Assembly (NCBI GenBank): GCA_020742515.1
Contig: DYWT01000060.1
Location: 1-57,109 of the forward strand
Origin: Sporosarcina psychrophila
Lineage (GTDB): Bacteria; Bacillota; Bacilli; Bacillales_A; Planococcaceae
Direction: 5' to 3'
Length of the DNA: 57,109 bases
The notes beneath the pieces were generated by a model. That model saw only the letters and a list, made by a program, of their open reading frames with translations. It ran no database searches and was not told where the DNA came from. Below are positions 43,317-53,119 of the stretch, piece by piece. The translations under genes and the position numbers were made by a program. How positions within the stretch are numbered: the stretch's first letter is position 1; every line of letters begins with the position of its first letter.

Positions 43317-43688
43317 ATGGCATTAGAACAGAGAAAATTCCAGGCGTCATATGTACGTGAACTTGAAACTCCAGCAGTTCCAAGAAAACAGTCTCAAATA
43401 CGACCTTCTCGAAAAGTCTTTTCTGTCGGGGAGAAATTCCTATTCGTGCTGTTTTCAACAATCCTTGTTCTTTTCTCAACAATGATTCTACATACGCAAG
43501 CTCAAATTAATGATACAAACAGAGAAGTGCAATTGCTTGGAAAGGAAATTTCCGAAATATCAAAACAAAATATGGAATTATCCATCCTGGTAAAAGAAAA
43601 TTCCACATATGACCGCATATGGAAGAAAGCGAAGGAGCTTGGCTTGAATCCAAACGAGAACAACGTAAAGGTCGTGCCTGGACGATGA
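43317..43688 (+). CDS. ftsL: Cell division protein FtsL
   Basis: A small bitopic divisome protein, 123 residues: cytoplasmic part, a membrane helix at about 41-60 (FLFVLFSTILVLFSTMIL), then a coiled coil (QINDTNREVQLLGKEISEISKQNMELSILV). It works with DivIB and DivIC. The ATG is 16 bp after rsmH, and the stop overlaps pbpB by four bases. Confidence 0.9.
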   Translation: MALEQRKFQASYVRELETPAVPRKQSQIRPSRKVFSVGEKFLFVLFSTILVLFSTMILHTQAQINDTNREVQLLGKEISEISKQNMELSILVKENSTYDRIWKKAKELGLNPNENNVKVVPGR

Positions 43689-45889
43689 AAAAGAAGTTTC
43701 GATTCCAATGGGGAGCCTTTCTGATGTTTTTGATTTATGGAGGGCTCTTTTTCCTTTTGTTTGGAAGGATTTTATTCATTCAAGTAACGGGACAAGCGGA
43801 AGGCCAAGTAATGGCAAAGCTGGCTGAGTCTAAATACGCGAGAGAATCGGTATTAAAAGCGGAACGAGGAACGATTGTTGACCGAAATGGGGAGTTAATC
43901 GCCTCGGACACGCTGAGTTACCGGCTAATTGCCATATTGAGTGAAAAAGCAAGTAAGGGTTCGAAAAAACCGCTCCATATCATAGATAATGAGAAGACGG
44001 CAGAAGTGCTTGCCGAATATATTCCGCTTGAAAAAGAAGCAATTCTATCCCGTTTGAATGAAGCAAAAAAAACAGGTAAATATCAAGTGGAATTCGGAAA
44101 AGCTGGCCGCGATATTAGTAATGAGACTGTCTTGGCGATCAAAAAGAAAGAGCTACCGGGAGTCGTATTTATCGAAGACCAGAAAAGATTTTATCCGAAT
44201 GGCGTTTTTGCTTCGTATTTAATCGGCTTTGCAATGAAGGAAGAGGATGCCGATAAAAATATATCTACTGTCGGGAAAATGGGCTTAGAGAAAACGTATA
44301 ACAAGGAGTTAAGTGGTTCGGATGGCAAAGTGGATTTTGAAGCGGATGGCTTCGGCTTCATGCTGCCGAAAGCGGAAAAAGCAATTGTTGCTGCCAAAGA
44401 CGGTTTTGAAATCCAGTTGACCCTTGATAAGACCATCCAAAATTTCGTGGAAGATGCGATGAATCAAGTGGAAAATGAATATTCGCCGAAAAAGATGGTG
44501 GCGGTCGTGGCAGATCCGAAAACTGGTCAAATATTAGCAATGAGTCAACGCCCGGCATTCCATCCGGATACGCGCGAAGGACTGACGGAGAACTGGTTGA
44601 ATGAAGCGCTTGAAACAACGATTGAGCCAGGTTCTACAATGAAAATGTTTACGTTAGCCGCGGCAATCGAAGAGAAAAAATGGGATGGTGGTGCCTATTT
44701 CCAATCGGGTCAGTATACTATTTTTGACAAGACAATCCGAGATGTTAACCGTACAGGTTGGGGAACAATCACCTATTTAGAAGGTTTTCAGAGATCCTCG
44801 AATACATCCATGGCCTATCTACTGGAACGCGTGGGAGATAAAACATTTATCGAGTATATTCGTAAATTTGGGTTTGGAGATAAGACCGGAATCGATTTGC
44901 CACATGAAGCATCGGGTGTCATTTTGGATACCTATCCTAGTGAACGGCTAACAACCTCTTATGGACAAGGGTCCACGGTGACGCCGATACAAATGATCCA
45001 GGCAGCCACGTCGATTGCGAACAACGGTGTGATGATGAAGCCGTATGTCATTGACAAAATCACCAATCCAAACACGGGCGAAATAGTGAAAGACAAAAAG
45101 CCCGAAGAACATGACAGTCCGATATCAGCGGCTACGGCAAAAAAAGTGAGAGAAATTCTTGCTTCGACCATTACTGGAGAAAAAGGGACAGGCAAGAAGT
45201 TCGCCCTTAATGGATATACAGTTGGTGGGAAGACAGGTACAGCTGAGATTCCGAATTCGTTAGGGAAAGGCTATTTAAGCGGTGGCGGGAATTACCTTTA
45301 TTCATTCCTTGGAATGGCACCGGTGGAAGATCCGCAGCTTATTACGTACGTTATCGTACAACAACCAAAATTGAAAGTTGGAAAAACCGGTTCGGATCCT
45401 GTTGCAGAGTTGTTCACTTCCATCATGGACAGCAGTTTACGCTATATGAACATCGTTCCGAATGGAGAAGAGATAGTGAAGCCGACTGTAGTTCGTGACT
45501 ATACCGGCAAAGATTCGGCTGATGCAATCACAAAATTGAAGGAAGATGGCTTCGTTCCTGAAATTATTGGCGAAGGCGGAAAAATCGATATTCAATATCC
45601 GATTGCGGGTACCAAACTCGTAGAAGGATCAATTGTCCTGTTGCAGACAAAAGGTGTAACAGCATTGCCTGATTTCACCGGATGGTCGAAAAAAATGTTG
45701 CTTTCATATAAAATGTTATCTGGACTTGATCTGCGCATTAGCGGAGATGGCTATGTAACTGAGCAAAGCCTGTCAAAAGGGTCGGTAATTGGACTTGATG
45801 ATCCAGTTGTTATTAAGTTAGAGTCGCCTTCTGAAATCTATAAACCTGTAGAAGAAAACACCGAAGAAGAGAGTATTGTAGGCGGCTGA
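43685..45889 (+). CDS. pbpB: Penicillin-binding protein 2B-like transpeptidase with two PASTA domains
   Basis: Class B PBP that makes septal peptidoglycan. The 734-residue protein has a membrane helix (about 11-31), a dimerisation domain (ERGTIVDRNGELIASDTLSYRLIAI), a transpeptidase domain with STMK (317-320), SSN (371-373) and KTGT (516-519), and two C-terminal PASTA repeats (from about 601 and 660; the second begins ALPDFTGWSKKML). ATG 43685 shares ATGA with the ftsL stop. It is the first of two adjacent class B PBP genes. Confidence 0.94.
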   Translation: MKKKFRFQWGAFLMFLIYGGLFFLLFGRILFIQVTGQAEGQVMAKLAESKYARESVLKAERGTIVDRNGELIASDTLSYRLIAILSEKASKGSKKPLHIIDNEKTAEVLAEYIPLEKEAILSRLNEAKKTGKYQVEFGKAGRDISNETVLAIKKKELPGVVFIEDQKRFYPNGVFASYLIGFAMKEEDADKNISTVGKMGLEKTYNKELSGSDGKVDFEADGFGFMLPKAEKAIVAAKDGFEIQLTLDKTIQNFVEDAMNQVENEYSPKKMVAVVADPKTGQILAMSQRPAFHPDTREGLTENWLNEALETTIEPGSTMKMFTLAAAIEEKKWDGGAYFQSGQYTIFDKTIRDVNRTGWGTITYLEGFQRSSNTSMAYLLERVGDKTFIEYIRKFGFGDKTGIDLPHEASGVILDTYPSERLTTSYGQGSTVTPIQMIQAATSIANNGVMMKPYVIDKITNPNTGEIVKDKKPEEHDSPISAATAKKVREILASTITGEKGTGKKFALNGYTVGGKTGTAEIPNSLGKGYLSGGGNYLYSFLGMAPVEDPQLITYVIVQQPKLKVGKTGSDPVAELFTSIMDSSLRYMNIVPNGEEIVKPTVVRDYTGKDSADAITKLKEDGFVPEIIGEGGKIDIQYPIAGTKLVEGSIVLLQTKGVTALPDFTGWSKKMLLSYKMLSGLDLRISGDGYVTEQSLSKGSVIGLDDPVVIKLESPSEIYKPVEENTEEESIVGG

Positions 45890-45946
45890 CGAATAGCAGA
45901 CCGTGTCACATCATACGTTGATAGAAAAACGAAAGGTGTGTAACCG

Positions 45947-47860
45947 CTGCGGACGTTTATACAATTACAATCAAAAAAAAGGTTACGAGCAGTATTTGTT
46001 ATATTCCTTATCTGTCTTGGAATGGTAGTTGCAAAACTATTTCATGTTCAAATTATTGATCATGAATTACTAAAAGGGCGAGCAGAAGCGAATTGGGACC
46101 GTGAAATTCCGTTCGGCGGAATGCGCGGAGATATCGTCGATAGGAATGGAGATTTGATTGTCGGTAACAGATTGGCACCGACCTTATACTTTATGCCATC
46201 CCAAAATCATGAAGTCACAAGTGCAGCAACCGCGCTGGCGCCCATTCTAAGAATGGACGCGCAAGAATTGGAAAAGAAAATGGATAAAAAAGAGGTAATG
46301 GTAAAGCTGGCACCTGAAGGTAAAAACATTACTAAAGAGCAGGCGGACGAAATTGCCCTTCTACAAATAGATGGCTTGTATACAGGCGTCGATTTCGCTA
46401 GACATTACCCGAATGGGGATCTACTATCTAGACTGATAGGCTTTACAGGCTACGACGGTGACGGATTAGCTGGCATCGAATACGCATATGATGAAATTCT
46501 ATCAGGAACAGGCGATAGAATTCGTTTGTATACGGATGCAAAAGGCATTCCGCTCCCGCATGTGGATGATGCCTTTAAGACTGGGGAAAAAGGCGCTAAT
46601 GTCGAGTTGACGATCGATGTACGTATACAGAAAATTGTCGAGCGTGAATTATTGCAGGCGATGGAAAAGTATGACTCGACTCAAGCACTTGCAATTGTGA
46701 TGAACCCAAAAACGGGTGAATTGCTATCGCTCGCCTCTGCGCCGACTTTCAATCCGGCGGAATACCAAAATGTGGACCCGAGTATTTATAATCGGAATTT
46801 ACCCGTCTGGATGACATTCGAGCCAGGATCGACATTTAAAATCGTTACTCTTGCTGCCGGACTTGAAGAGAAGGTCATTGATCTTCATAAGGATCAATTT
46901 TATGATCCAGGTTATGTGATGGTAGGTAAAGCGAGGCTCCGCTGTTGGAGCAGAGGAGGACACAAAGATCAGACCTTCCTTGAAGTCGTCGAAAATTCAT
47001 GCAACCCGGGATTTGTTGAAATTGGTCAAAGACTAGGTGGCAAAAAGCTTGATAAATACATTAGGGACTTCGGTTTCGGACAATCGACCGGATCAGGAAT
47101 TGCAGGCGAGTCAAAAGGAATTCTTTTTTCCGAAAAAGCTTTTGGTCCTGTAGAGCAAGCGACAACTGCATTTGGTCAAGGAATTTCAGTCACACCGATC
47201 CAACAAGTGCAGGCTGTCGCTGCAGCAATAAACGGCGGTTATCTTTATCGTCCGTATATCGTGAAGGAAATAACAGATGATAAAGGAAAGACGCTTCAAT
47301 CATTTGAACCTGAAATGCAGCGGCAGGTCATCAGTGAGGAAACATCTAAGCAAGTTCGGGAAGCGCTTGAATCGGTTGTTGCAAATGGTTCTGGCCGTAA
47401 TGCATTTACAGATGGGCTACGTGTAGGTGGTAAGACTGGGACTGCACAAAAAGTTGTCGATGGTGTTTATAAAGATGGTGACTATATCGTTTCATTCATC
47501 GGATTCGCACCTGCTGATGATCCTGAATTACTTGTTTATCTTGCGATTGACAGCCCGAAAAACTCAGTCCAGTTCGGTGGTGTTATAGCTGCACCTATCG
47601 TGGGGCGCATAATGGAAGAAATTGCTCCGCTGGCGGGTGTTACGGCTAGGGAAGGGCAAATTGAAAAGGAATACCGGTGGGGAGACCCTTTGACATACCG
47701 AGTTCCAGATCTTACAGGGATGACAAAAGGTAAAATTACTAGCCAATTGTATACGTATCGTATCGAATGGCATGGTTCTGGTGAAAAGGTTAAATACCAG
47801 TTGCCAGCTGCCGAGACGTTGATTACAGTTGATGATGTGATTCATGTTTATACAGAATGA
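45947..47860 (+). CDS. spoVD: SpoVD-like class B PBP with one PASTA domain, probable CTG start
   Basis: In Bacillus SpoVD is the cortex transpeptidase paired with SpoVE. The 637-residue protein (B. subtilis about 646) has a membrane helix, GGMRGDIVDRNGDLIVGN, then STFK (295-298), SCN (351-353), KTGT (496-499) and one PASTA domain at the end. The first ATG in frame, 46022, would cut the membrane helix (AVFVIFLICLGMVVAKLF) in half. The frame is open back to TAA at 45941; CTG 45947 stands eight bases after AAAGGTG and gives a normal N-terminus RTFIQLQSKKRLR. No ATG, GTG or TTG lies between. A terminator follows. Confidence 0.9.
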   Translation: MRTFIQLQSKKRLRAVFVIFLICLGMVVAKLFHVQIIDHELLKGRAEANWDREIPFGGMRGDIVDRNGDLIVGNRLAPTLYFMPSQNHEVTSAATALAPILRMDAQELEKKMDKKEVMVKLAPEGKNITKEQADEIALLQIDGLYTGVDFARHYPNGDLLSRLIGFTGYDGDGLAGIEYAYDEILSGTGDRIRLYTDAKGIPLPHVDDAFKTGEKGANVELTIDVRIQKIVERELLQAMEKYDSTQALAIVMNPKTGELLSLASAPTFNPAEYQNVDPSIYNRNLPVWMTFEPGSTFKIVTLAAGLEEKVIDLHKDQFYDPGYVMVGKARLRCWSRGGHKDQTFLEVVENSCNPGFVEIGQRLGGKKLDKYIRDFGFGQSTGSGIAGESKGILFSEKAFGPVEQATTAFGQGISVTPIQQVQAVAAAINGGYLYRPYIVKEITDDKGKTLQSFEPEMQRQVISEETSKQVREALESVVANGSGRNAFTDGLRVGGKTGTAQKVVDGVYKDGDYIVSFIGFAPADDPELLVYLAIDSPKNSVQFGGVIAAPIVGRIMEEIAPLAGVTAREGQIEKEYRWGDPLTYRVPDLTGMTKGKITSQLYTYRIEWHGSGEKVKYQLPAAETLITVDDVIHVYTE

Positions 47861-47876
47861 CCCAAAAAAGATGTTC

Positions 47877-47915
47877 AAAAAATCCGGGCTTGCACTTAGA
47901 CGGCTAGGATTTTTT
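47877..47915 (+). terminator. Terminator between spoVD and mraY
   Basis: AAAAAATCC pairs with GGATTTTTT, with GGC/GGCT inside, and a T tail. It splits the dcw cluster at the point where murE lies in B. subtilis. Confidence 0.7.
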
Positions 47916-48006
47916 GTACTCCCTTTCGAACACTAAATAACTTAAATGCAAAGTCTGAAGCAGCAATTTAAACACACTGTTTCAGAAGTTAGAAGGAGAA
48001 AAAATC

Positions 48007-48978
48007 ATGACACTTGTCACGACATTGACGGCTATTGCCGTTGCGTTTATCATTTCAACACTATTGGGATTTGTTATCATCCCGGCTCTTAGGAGATTGA
48101 AGTTTGGGCAAAGCATCCGGGAGGAAGGCCCCCAAACTCATCAGAAAAAGGCTGGCACACCTACGATGGGCGGGCTTATTTTCATCGGTTCGATTATCAT
48201 TTCGACGCTCGCCCTATCATACATATATGGCGTACTGACGACACAGACGATTGTCTTGTTGCTCGTCCTTGTAGGTTTTGGCGTTATTGGTTTTCTGGAT
48301 GATTTCATAATCGTGGTCTTGAAAAGAAATCTTGGGCTTACTTCCATTCAGAAGCTGATCGGCCAAATTATCGTTGCAGTTGCTGCATTCTTCCTTTTGA
48401 AGCTGGGGCCATTCGATACTGCTGTACAAATTCCATTCACCGACTTTAACATTGAACTGGGCGTATTCTACGTAGCATTTCTTGTATTCTGGCTTGTAGG
48501 ATTCTCCAATGCCGTGAATTTATCAGACGGATTGGATGGACTTGTAGCTGGGACATCATCTATCGCTTTTGCAGCGTTTGGCGTTCACGCTCTTATATAC
48601 GGGCAGCATGATATTGCGGTCTTTGCATTTGTTGTGACAGGTGCGATGCTCGGTTTCCTAGTATTCAATGTCAAGCCGGCCAAAGTATTTATGGGTGATA
48701 CGGGATCCCTGGCACTAGGCGGAGCACTTGCAATGATGTCGGTATTAATAAAACAGGAATTCCTTCTTGTTATCATCGGGATCGTCTACGTCATTGAAAC
48801 GCTTTCCGTTATTATTCAGGTTATCAGTTTTAAAACGACAGGTAAACGGGTGTTTAAGATGAGTCCGATTCATCATCATTTTGAATTATCGGGTTGGTCT
48901 GAATGGAAAATCGTAATTGTTTTTTGGGGAGTCGCTTTCCTTGCGGCAATTCTCCCTGTCTTGCTGGAGGTGATGTAA
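48007..48978 (+). CDS. mraY: Phospho-N-acetylmuramoyl-pentapeptide-transferase
   Basis: Makes lipid I from UDP-MurNAc-pentapeptide and undecaprenyl phosphate at the membrane. The 323-residue protein has ten membrane segments and the family motifs: THQKKAGTPTMGGL, the paired Asp of GFLDDFI, NLSDGLDGL, MGDTGSLALGG and MSPIHHHFELSGWSEWKIV. AGAAGGAG precedes the ATG. The murD start follows the stop at once. Confidence 0.96.
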   Translation: MTLVTTLTAIAVAFIISTLLGFVIIPALRRLKFGQSIREEGPQTHQKKAGTPTMGGLIFIGSIIISTLALSYIYGVLTTQTIVLLLVLVGFGVIGFLDDFIIVVLKRNLGLTSIQKLIGQIIVAVAAFFLLKLGPFDTAVQIPFTDFNIELGVFYVAFLVFWLVGFSNAVNLSDGLDGLVAGTSSIAFAAFGVHALIYGQHDIAVFAFVVTGAMLGFLVFNVKPAKVFMGDTGSLALGGALAMMSVLIKQEFLLVIIGIVYVIETLSVIIQVISFKTTGKRVFKMSPIHHHFELSGWSEWKIVIVFWGVAFLAAILPVLLEVM

Positions 48979-50328
48979 GTGAAGGATGCAAATCAGTTTA
49001 ATGGAATGAAAATCCTTATCCTTGGTCTTGCTAAAAGTGGCTATGCAGCGACAAAGCTTTTACATACTGCTGGAGCGCTTGTGACAGTCAATGATGCGTC
49101 ACCGGAAGAGGGGAATGCAGAGGCAGCAGAGCTACTCTCGGAAGGTATCCGTGTAATATGTGGAGGTCATCCTCCTGACATTCTGGATGAAGATTATGAC
49201 ATTGTTGTTAAAAATCCCGGAATCCCTTACAGCAATACGGTTGTTGAAGAAGCAATTCGTAAAGGAATCCCGGTATGGACGGAAATGGAAATTGCTTCAA
49301 GGATAAGCGAAGCACCGATTGTCGGGATTACAGGATCGAATGGTAAAACGACAACGACAACTTTGCTATACCATATGCTTAATATCGGCGGTAAACAGCC
49401 GCTCATCGCAGGTAACATTGGAACGGTCTCTTGTACAGTTGCCGAAAAAGCGACAAAAGATAATATCATTGTTCTTGAGGCGTCGTCATTCCAGCTGATG
49501 GGCACGGAAACTTTCCGACCTAAAATTGCGATTTGGACGAATTTATATGATTCACATCTTGATTATCACGGTACGCCTGAGGCCTATGCGGCAGCAAAAT
49601 ACAATATTTCAAGAAATCAAACCGAAGAAGATTTCTTAATATACAATAATGATCAGCCGGACCTGCGTAAGTATGCAACACGTTCGTCTGCTGTGAAAGT
49701 TCCTTTTTCTTTGATGGGAATGAAGGAACAAGGTATATCGGCGGATGATGAGCAAATATACTGGAATGGGGAACCTTATGTACTGCGGTCCGTCATCAAG
49801 TTACCAGGGCAACATAATCTTGAAAATATTCTTGCTGCGACTGCGGCTGCAATCCTTTTAGGTTGTGACAAAAAAGCAATCGAGAATGTCTTAAGTTCCT
49901 TTACTGGTGTCCGTCATCGGATGCAATTTGTTAAGGAGTTAAAAGGCCGTAAGTTTTACAATGATTCAAAAGCGACAAATACGCTGGCTACCAAAAGCGC
50001 ATTAGCCGCGTTCGACGCGCCGACTATCCTTATCGCTGGAGGATTGGACAGGGGACATTCATTTGAAGAGTTAGGGCCTTATATGAAAAATGTAAAAGTG
50101 GTTATTGCTGTCGGGGAGACGGCCGAGAAGTTCAGGGAATTTGCAGCTTCATGTGGTGTCGACACTATTACGACAGCTGTGGATGTGAAGGATGCTGTGC
50201 GAAAAGCCTATCCGCTTAGTTCCGCTGGCGATATCATTTTGCTTTCACCCGCTTGTGCTAGCTGGGATCAGTACCCAAGTTTTGAAACCAGAGGCGATCT
50301 GTTTATAGAAGCGGTTATGGAGCTATAA
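48979..50328 (+). CDS. murD: UDP-N-acetylmuramoylalanine--D-glutamate ligase
   Basis: Adds D-Glu to UDP-MurNAc-L-Ala. The 449-residue protein begins with LILGLAKSGYAATKLLHTAGA and has the ATP loop GITGSNGKTT (P-loop from 119), LEASSFQL, NLYDSHLDYHGTPEAYAAAK and YNDSKATNT. The start is GTG 48979 directly after the mraY stop, with GGAGGTG inside the end of mraY, so the two are coupled. spoVE follows after a repeat-bearing gap, not directly. Confidence 0.95.
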   Translation: MKDANQFNGMKILILGLAKSGYAATKLLHTAGALVTVNDASPEEGNAEAAELLSEGIRVICGGHPPDILDEDYDIVVKNPGIPYSNTVVEEAIRKGIPVWTEMEIASRISEAPIVGITGSNGKTTTTTLLYHMLNIGGKQPLIAGNIGTVSCTVAEKATKDNIIVLEASSFQLMGTETFRPKIAIWTNLYDSHLDYHGTPEAYAAAKYNISRNQTEEDFLIYNNDQPDLRKYATRSSAVKVPFSLMGMKEQGISADDEQIYWNGEPYVLRSVIKLPGQHNLENILAATAAAILLGCDKKAIENVLSSFTGVRHRMQFVKELKGRKFYNDSKATNTLATKSALAAFDAPTILIAGGLDRGHSFEELGPYMKNVKVVIAVGETAEKFREFAASCGVDTITTAVDVKDAVRKAYPLSSAGDIILLSPACASWDQYPSFETRGDLFIEAVMEL

Positions 50329-50351
50329 GAGTTAATGGGAATCTTTAGTTC

Positions 50352-50459
50352 CTAGAGATTGTTCAGTTTGTAGTGACAGCTACTGCCGCGTGGCTTAGGG
50401 CGGGAGGTATCCCCTAGCACCGCAACAAATTCAATGAAATTCTTTATTTCAATATATAA
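50352..50459 (-). repeat. MITE-end-like fragment and short dispersed repeat between murD and spoVE
   Basis: GGTATCCCCTAGCACCGCAAC through TTCAATGAAATTCTTTATTT (50406-50459) matches the right end of the MITE-like element. CTAGAGATTGTTCAGT (50352) recurs at 33437, and CAGCTACTGCCGCG resembles 31050. It lies in a junction that has no such insert in B. subtilis and comes to within 40 bp of the spoVE start. Confidence 0.6.
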
Positions 50460-50495
50460 ATAGTCATTTAGTTGATTCAGCAAATTTGCGGAAGG

Positions 50496-51587
50496 ATGCG
50501 TTCACTGGAAGCTAAGTTGAAAACGTCATTTATTGTTTCTGCCGTGGCGCTGTCGTTCATCGGATTGGCTTTTGTCCATTCCGCCGGTTCGTATTGGGGA
50601 GCTGTCCATTATGCGGAATCCTCGCCATTCATCGTAAAACAAGGAATTTACATGGCGGTGTCAATCGGCATTGCACTTGTTATTATGAAAAGCCCACTGA
50701 CATCGGCCACAAAAACTTGGACGTTTATCTATTGGTTGACAATTCTGTTACTCGTTGCTGTCCTTATTCCGGGAATCGGTGCAGTGAGGAACGGGTCTCA
50801 AAGCTGGATTGCACTTGGCCCTTTCAGTATTCAACCGGCTGAGTTCGTCAAAGTCGCACTGATTGGGAAATTGGCATGCAGTTTGGACAATGTTCATGGA
50901 AAAGGTATTTTTCGATTTAGCCATTTCGGATTGATTCTCTTGCCTGCCGCTCTAATCATGTTGCAACCAGATCTAGGTTCAGCTGTTATTATGATTGTCT
51001 CGGCATTCATTATTCTGTTCATCGCCGGATATCCACTAAAGTTTTTCGCATTTCTGGGGTTTGCTGGAATCGGTGCATTTGTTGCACTGATTGCCGCGGC
51101 ACCATACCGACTGGATCGTATCAAAACGTATATCGATCCATGGAGTGACCCGCTTGGTAAAGGCTTTCAGGGGATTCAGTCTTTGTTTGCAATTGCGCCG
51201 GGAGGATTGGTCGGCCATGGTTACGGGAATAGCCGCCAGAAATATCTCTATTTGCCTGAACCGCAAAATGATTTCATTTTTTCGATTATCGCGGAAGAAT
51301 CGGGATTCATCGGGGCAACTTTAGTCTTGTTGCTATTTGTCGTTCTATTGGCATCTACTTTCGGAATTGCCATTAGAACGAAAGGGCGCTATGCATTTTT
51401 GATGGTTGCAGGAATGGGTTCGATGATTATCTTTCAAACCTTCTTAAATGTCGGCGTCGTATCAGGGCTCTTACCTGTAACGGGTGTCACATTGCCGTTT
51501 ATAAGTTATGGTGGCTCATCGCTGATGACGACTTGGATAGCGGCTGGAACCATTATGCATTTTACAGTTGGCAGAAAATCGAATTGA
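50496..51587 (+). CDS. spoVE: SpoVE-type SEDS glycosyltransferase
   Basis: Lipid II polymerase of the SEDS family that works with SpoVD in cortex synthesis. The 363-residue protein has about ten membrane segments and the blocks IPGIGAVRNGSQSWIALGPFSIQPAEFVKVA, LQPDLGSAVIM, PYRLDRIKTYIDPWSDPLGKGFQ, LPEPQNDFIFSIIAEE and TLPFISYGGSS. The start is uncertain: ATG 50496 directly touches GGAAGG, leaving no spacing, while CTG 50505 is nine bases after it; the TTG at 50472 has no site. FtsW is the other possible name, but order and length favour SpoVE. Confidence 0.88.
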   Translation: MRSLEAKLKTSFIVSAVALSFIGLAFVHSAGSYWGAVHYAESSPFIVKQGIYMAVSIGIALVIMKSPLTSATKTWTFIYWLTILLLVAVLIPGIGAVRNGSQSWIALGPFSIQPAEFVKVALIGKLACSLDNVHGKGIFRFSHFGLILLPAALIMLQPDLGSAVIMIVSAFIILFIAGYPLKFFAFLGFAGIGAFVALIAAAPYRLDRIKTYIDPWSDPLGKGFQGIQSLFAIAPGGLVGHGYGNSRQKYLYLPEPQNDFIFSIIAEESGFIGATLVLLLFVVLLASTFGIAIRTKGRYAFLMVAGMGSMIIFQTFLNVGVVSGLLPVTGVTLPFISYGGSSLMTTWIAAGTIMHFTVGRKSN

Positions 51588-51603
51588 TAAAGGAGGGGCC
51601 AAA

Positions 51604-52392
51604 ATGGACAAAGTCATTGATATTGAAGAACGAATTCCATCCATGCGGGAAAGACGCCGCAGGAAGACAAATAAAAAATTCCTATTCATGTTGACTGTGT
51701 TCGTTATTGCGCTCCTGGCAATCCTTTATTTTCAATCACCGCTTAGCAAACTTGAGGCGATTAAAGTCAGCGGTGCGGTCCTCCATGAGCCGGCATTTTA
51801 CGAAGAACAGAGTGGTTTAACGGTGGACAACTCTCTTTGGAGTTTTAGTACTGAAGACATCGAAGAATCACTGGGGAAAATTGAAGGTGTAAAAAAAGTG
51901 TCCGTATCACGGAAATGGTTCAGGGATATTGAAATCGAGATTACTGAATGGAAGACGGTTGCCTATCTTGAAGACAGCGGCCAGTATAGTTTGCTGTTAG
52001 AAAGTGGAGAAATGTTCCCGACCACAATGTTGTCGCCTGAGGCAGAATCTCCCGTTTTAAATAATTTTAAAAATCCAGACACGCGGAAGCGAATAACAAA
52101 ACAGCTCCTAAAATTGGACGAAAGCGTTTATCACTTGATATCAGAAATCATTGTGATGGGCGAAGAAGATGATTCGGATAGTATAACAGTCTATATGGAT
52201 GATGGGTACGAGGTTCGTGCATTCATTTCAACGTTTGCAGAAAATATGACGTATTATCCGGATATTACCGCACAATTGAACGGCAATGAAAAAGGTGTAA
52301 TTGACATGGAGGTCGGCGCATTTTTCACTCCTTTTAGTAAAGTATACGGGGGAATAGAGGAGGAAGATCCGATTGGCGAAGAAGGTGAATGA
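51604..52392 (+). CDS. divIB: Cell division protein DivIB (FtsQ)
   Basis: A bitopic divisome protein of 262 residues: a basic cytoplasmic N-terminus (RMRERRRRK-like), a membrane helix at about 28-47, then a POTRA domain (LEAIKVSGAVLHEPAFYEEQSGLTVDNSLWSF) and a beta domain. AAAGGAGG precedes ATG 51604. In B. subtilis murG and murB lie between spoVE and divIB; here the gap is 16 bp. Confidence 0.93.
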   Translation: MDKVIDIEERIPSMRERRRRKTNKKFLFMLTVFVIALLAILYFQSPLSKLEAIKVSGAVLHEPAFYEEQSGLTVDNSLWSFSTEDIEESLGKIEGVKKVSVSRKWFRDIEIEITEWKTVAYLEDSGQYSLLLESGEMFPTTMLSPEAESPVLNNFKNPDTRKRITKQLLKLDESVYHLISEIIVMGEEDDSDSITVYMDDGYEVRAFISTFAENMTYYPDITAQLNGNEKGVIDMEVGAFFTPFSKVYGGIEEEDPIGEEGE

Positions 52393-53095
52393 TGAATACA
52401 AAAAAAGGGGGAGAAGCATTCTTTTTTCTGTCGTTTTTCTTGTACTTGGCTTCATCCTTGCGTTTTCATATCGAACACTTGGCATAAATCAGGATCCCGA
52501 TAATACACAATCTCTTGCATTCATCAAGGAAGAGGATTACCGGGAAGGCTTAATAAGTCAGCAGGAACGGAATAAGGAATTGACTGATGAAATCGCCGCC
52601 AAGCAGGAAGAGATACGTGAGTATGAACGATCTTTCTCTGCAGGAGAAAAAGATCATGCCGGACTTGTTGAAGAGGCAAAAAATCTCCGCTTGCTGCTTG
52701 GTGTAATCCCTGCTATTGGACAAGGTGTTAAGGTTACCTTAAAAGATGCCGATTATGATCCCATTGAACAGAACCCGAATGATTATATTGTTCATGAAAG
52801 TCATATACTTCGAGTCGTCAATGAATTAAGGATTTCCGGAGCACAAGGATTAGCGATAAATGGACAAAGAATCACATCAAACTCTTATATCAAATGCACA
52901 GGCCCTGTTATTACGATTGATGGAAGAACATTTCCTGCCCCGTTCATTATAGAGGCGATTGGTGATATGGACGTACTTTCTTCTGCATTGTATTTAAAAG
53001 GCGGTGTGATTGATAGCCTAATTCGGGATAATATTGTGGTCACTACGGAACAATCAAAAGATATCCAATTATTAGCTTTGCGGAATGAAAGTTGA
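52373..53095 (+). CDS. ylxW: DUF881 protein (YlxW-like)
   Basis: The 240-residue protein has an N-terminal membrane helix (about 15-33), a coiled coil (about 50-85) and a DUF881 domain (GVIPAIGQGVKVTLKDADYDPIE, VHESHILRVVNELRISGAQGLAINGQRI). It is a conserved dcw-cluster protein of unknown function. The TTG start at 52373 overlaps divIB by 20 bases, with GGAGG nine bases before it. Confidence 0.85.
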   Translation: MAKKVNDEYKKRGRSILFSVVFLVLGFILAFSYRTLGINQDPDNTQSLAFIKEEDYREGLISQQERNKELTDEIAAKQEEIREYERSFSAGEKDHAGLVEEAKNLRLLLGVIPAIGQGVKVTLKDADYDPIEQNPNDYIVHESHILRVVNELRISGAQGLAINGQRITSNSYIKCTGPVITIDGRTFPAPFIIEAIGDMDVLSSALYLKGGVIDSLIRDNIVVTTEQSKDIQLLALRNES

Positions 53096-53119
53096 ATAAT
53101 AGTGCGGGAGGTTGGACGG

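Noticed and set aside
42826..43482. 218-codon leftward frame over rsmH and ftsL
   Set aside because: Antisense to two confident genes, with no ribosome site or family match.
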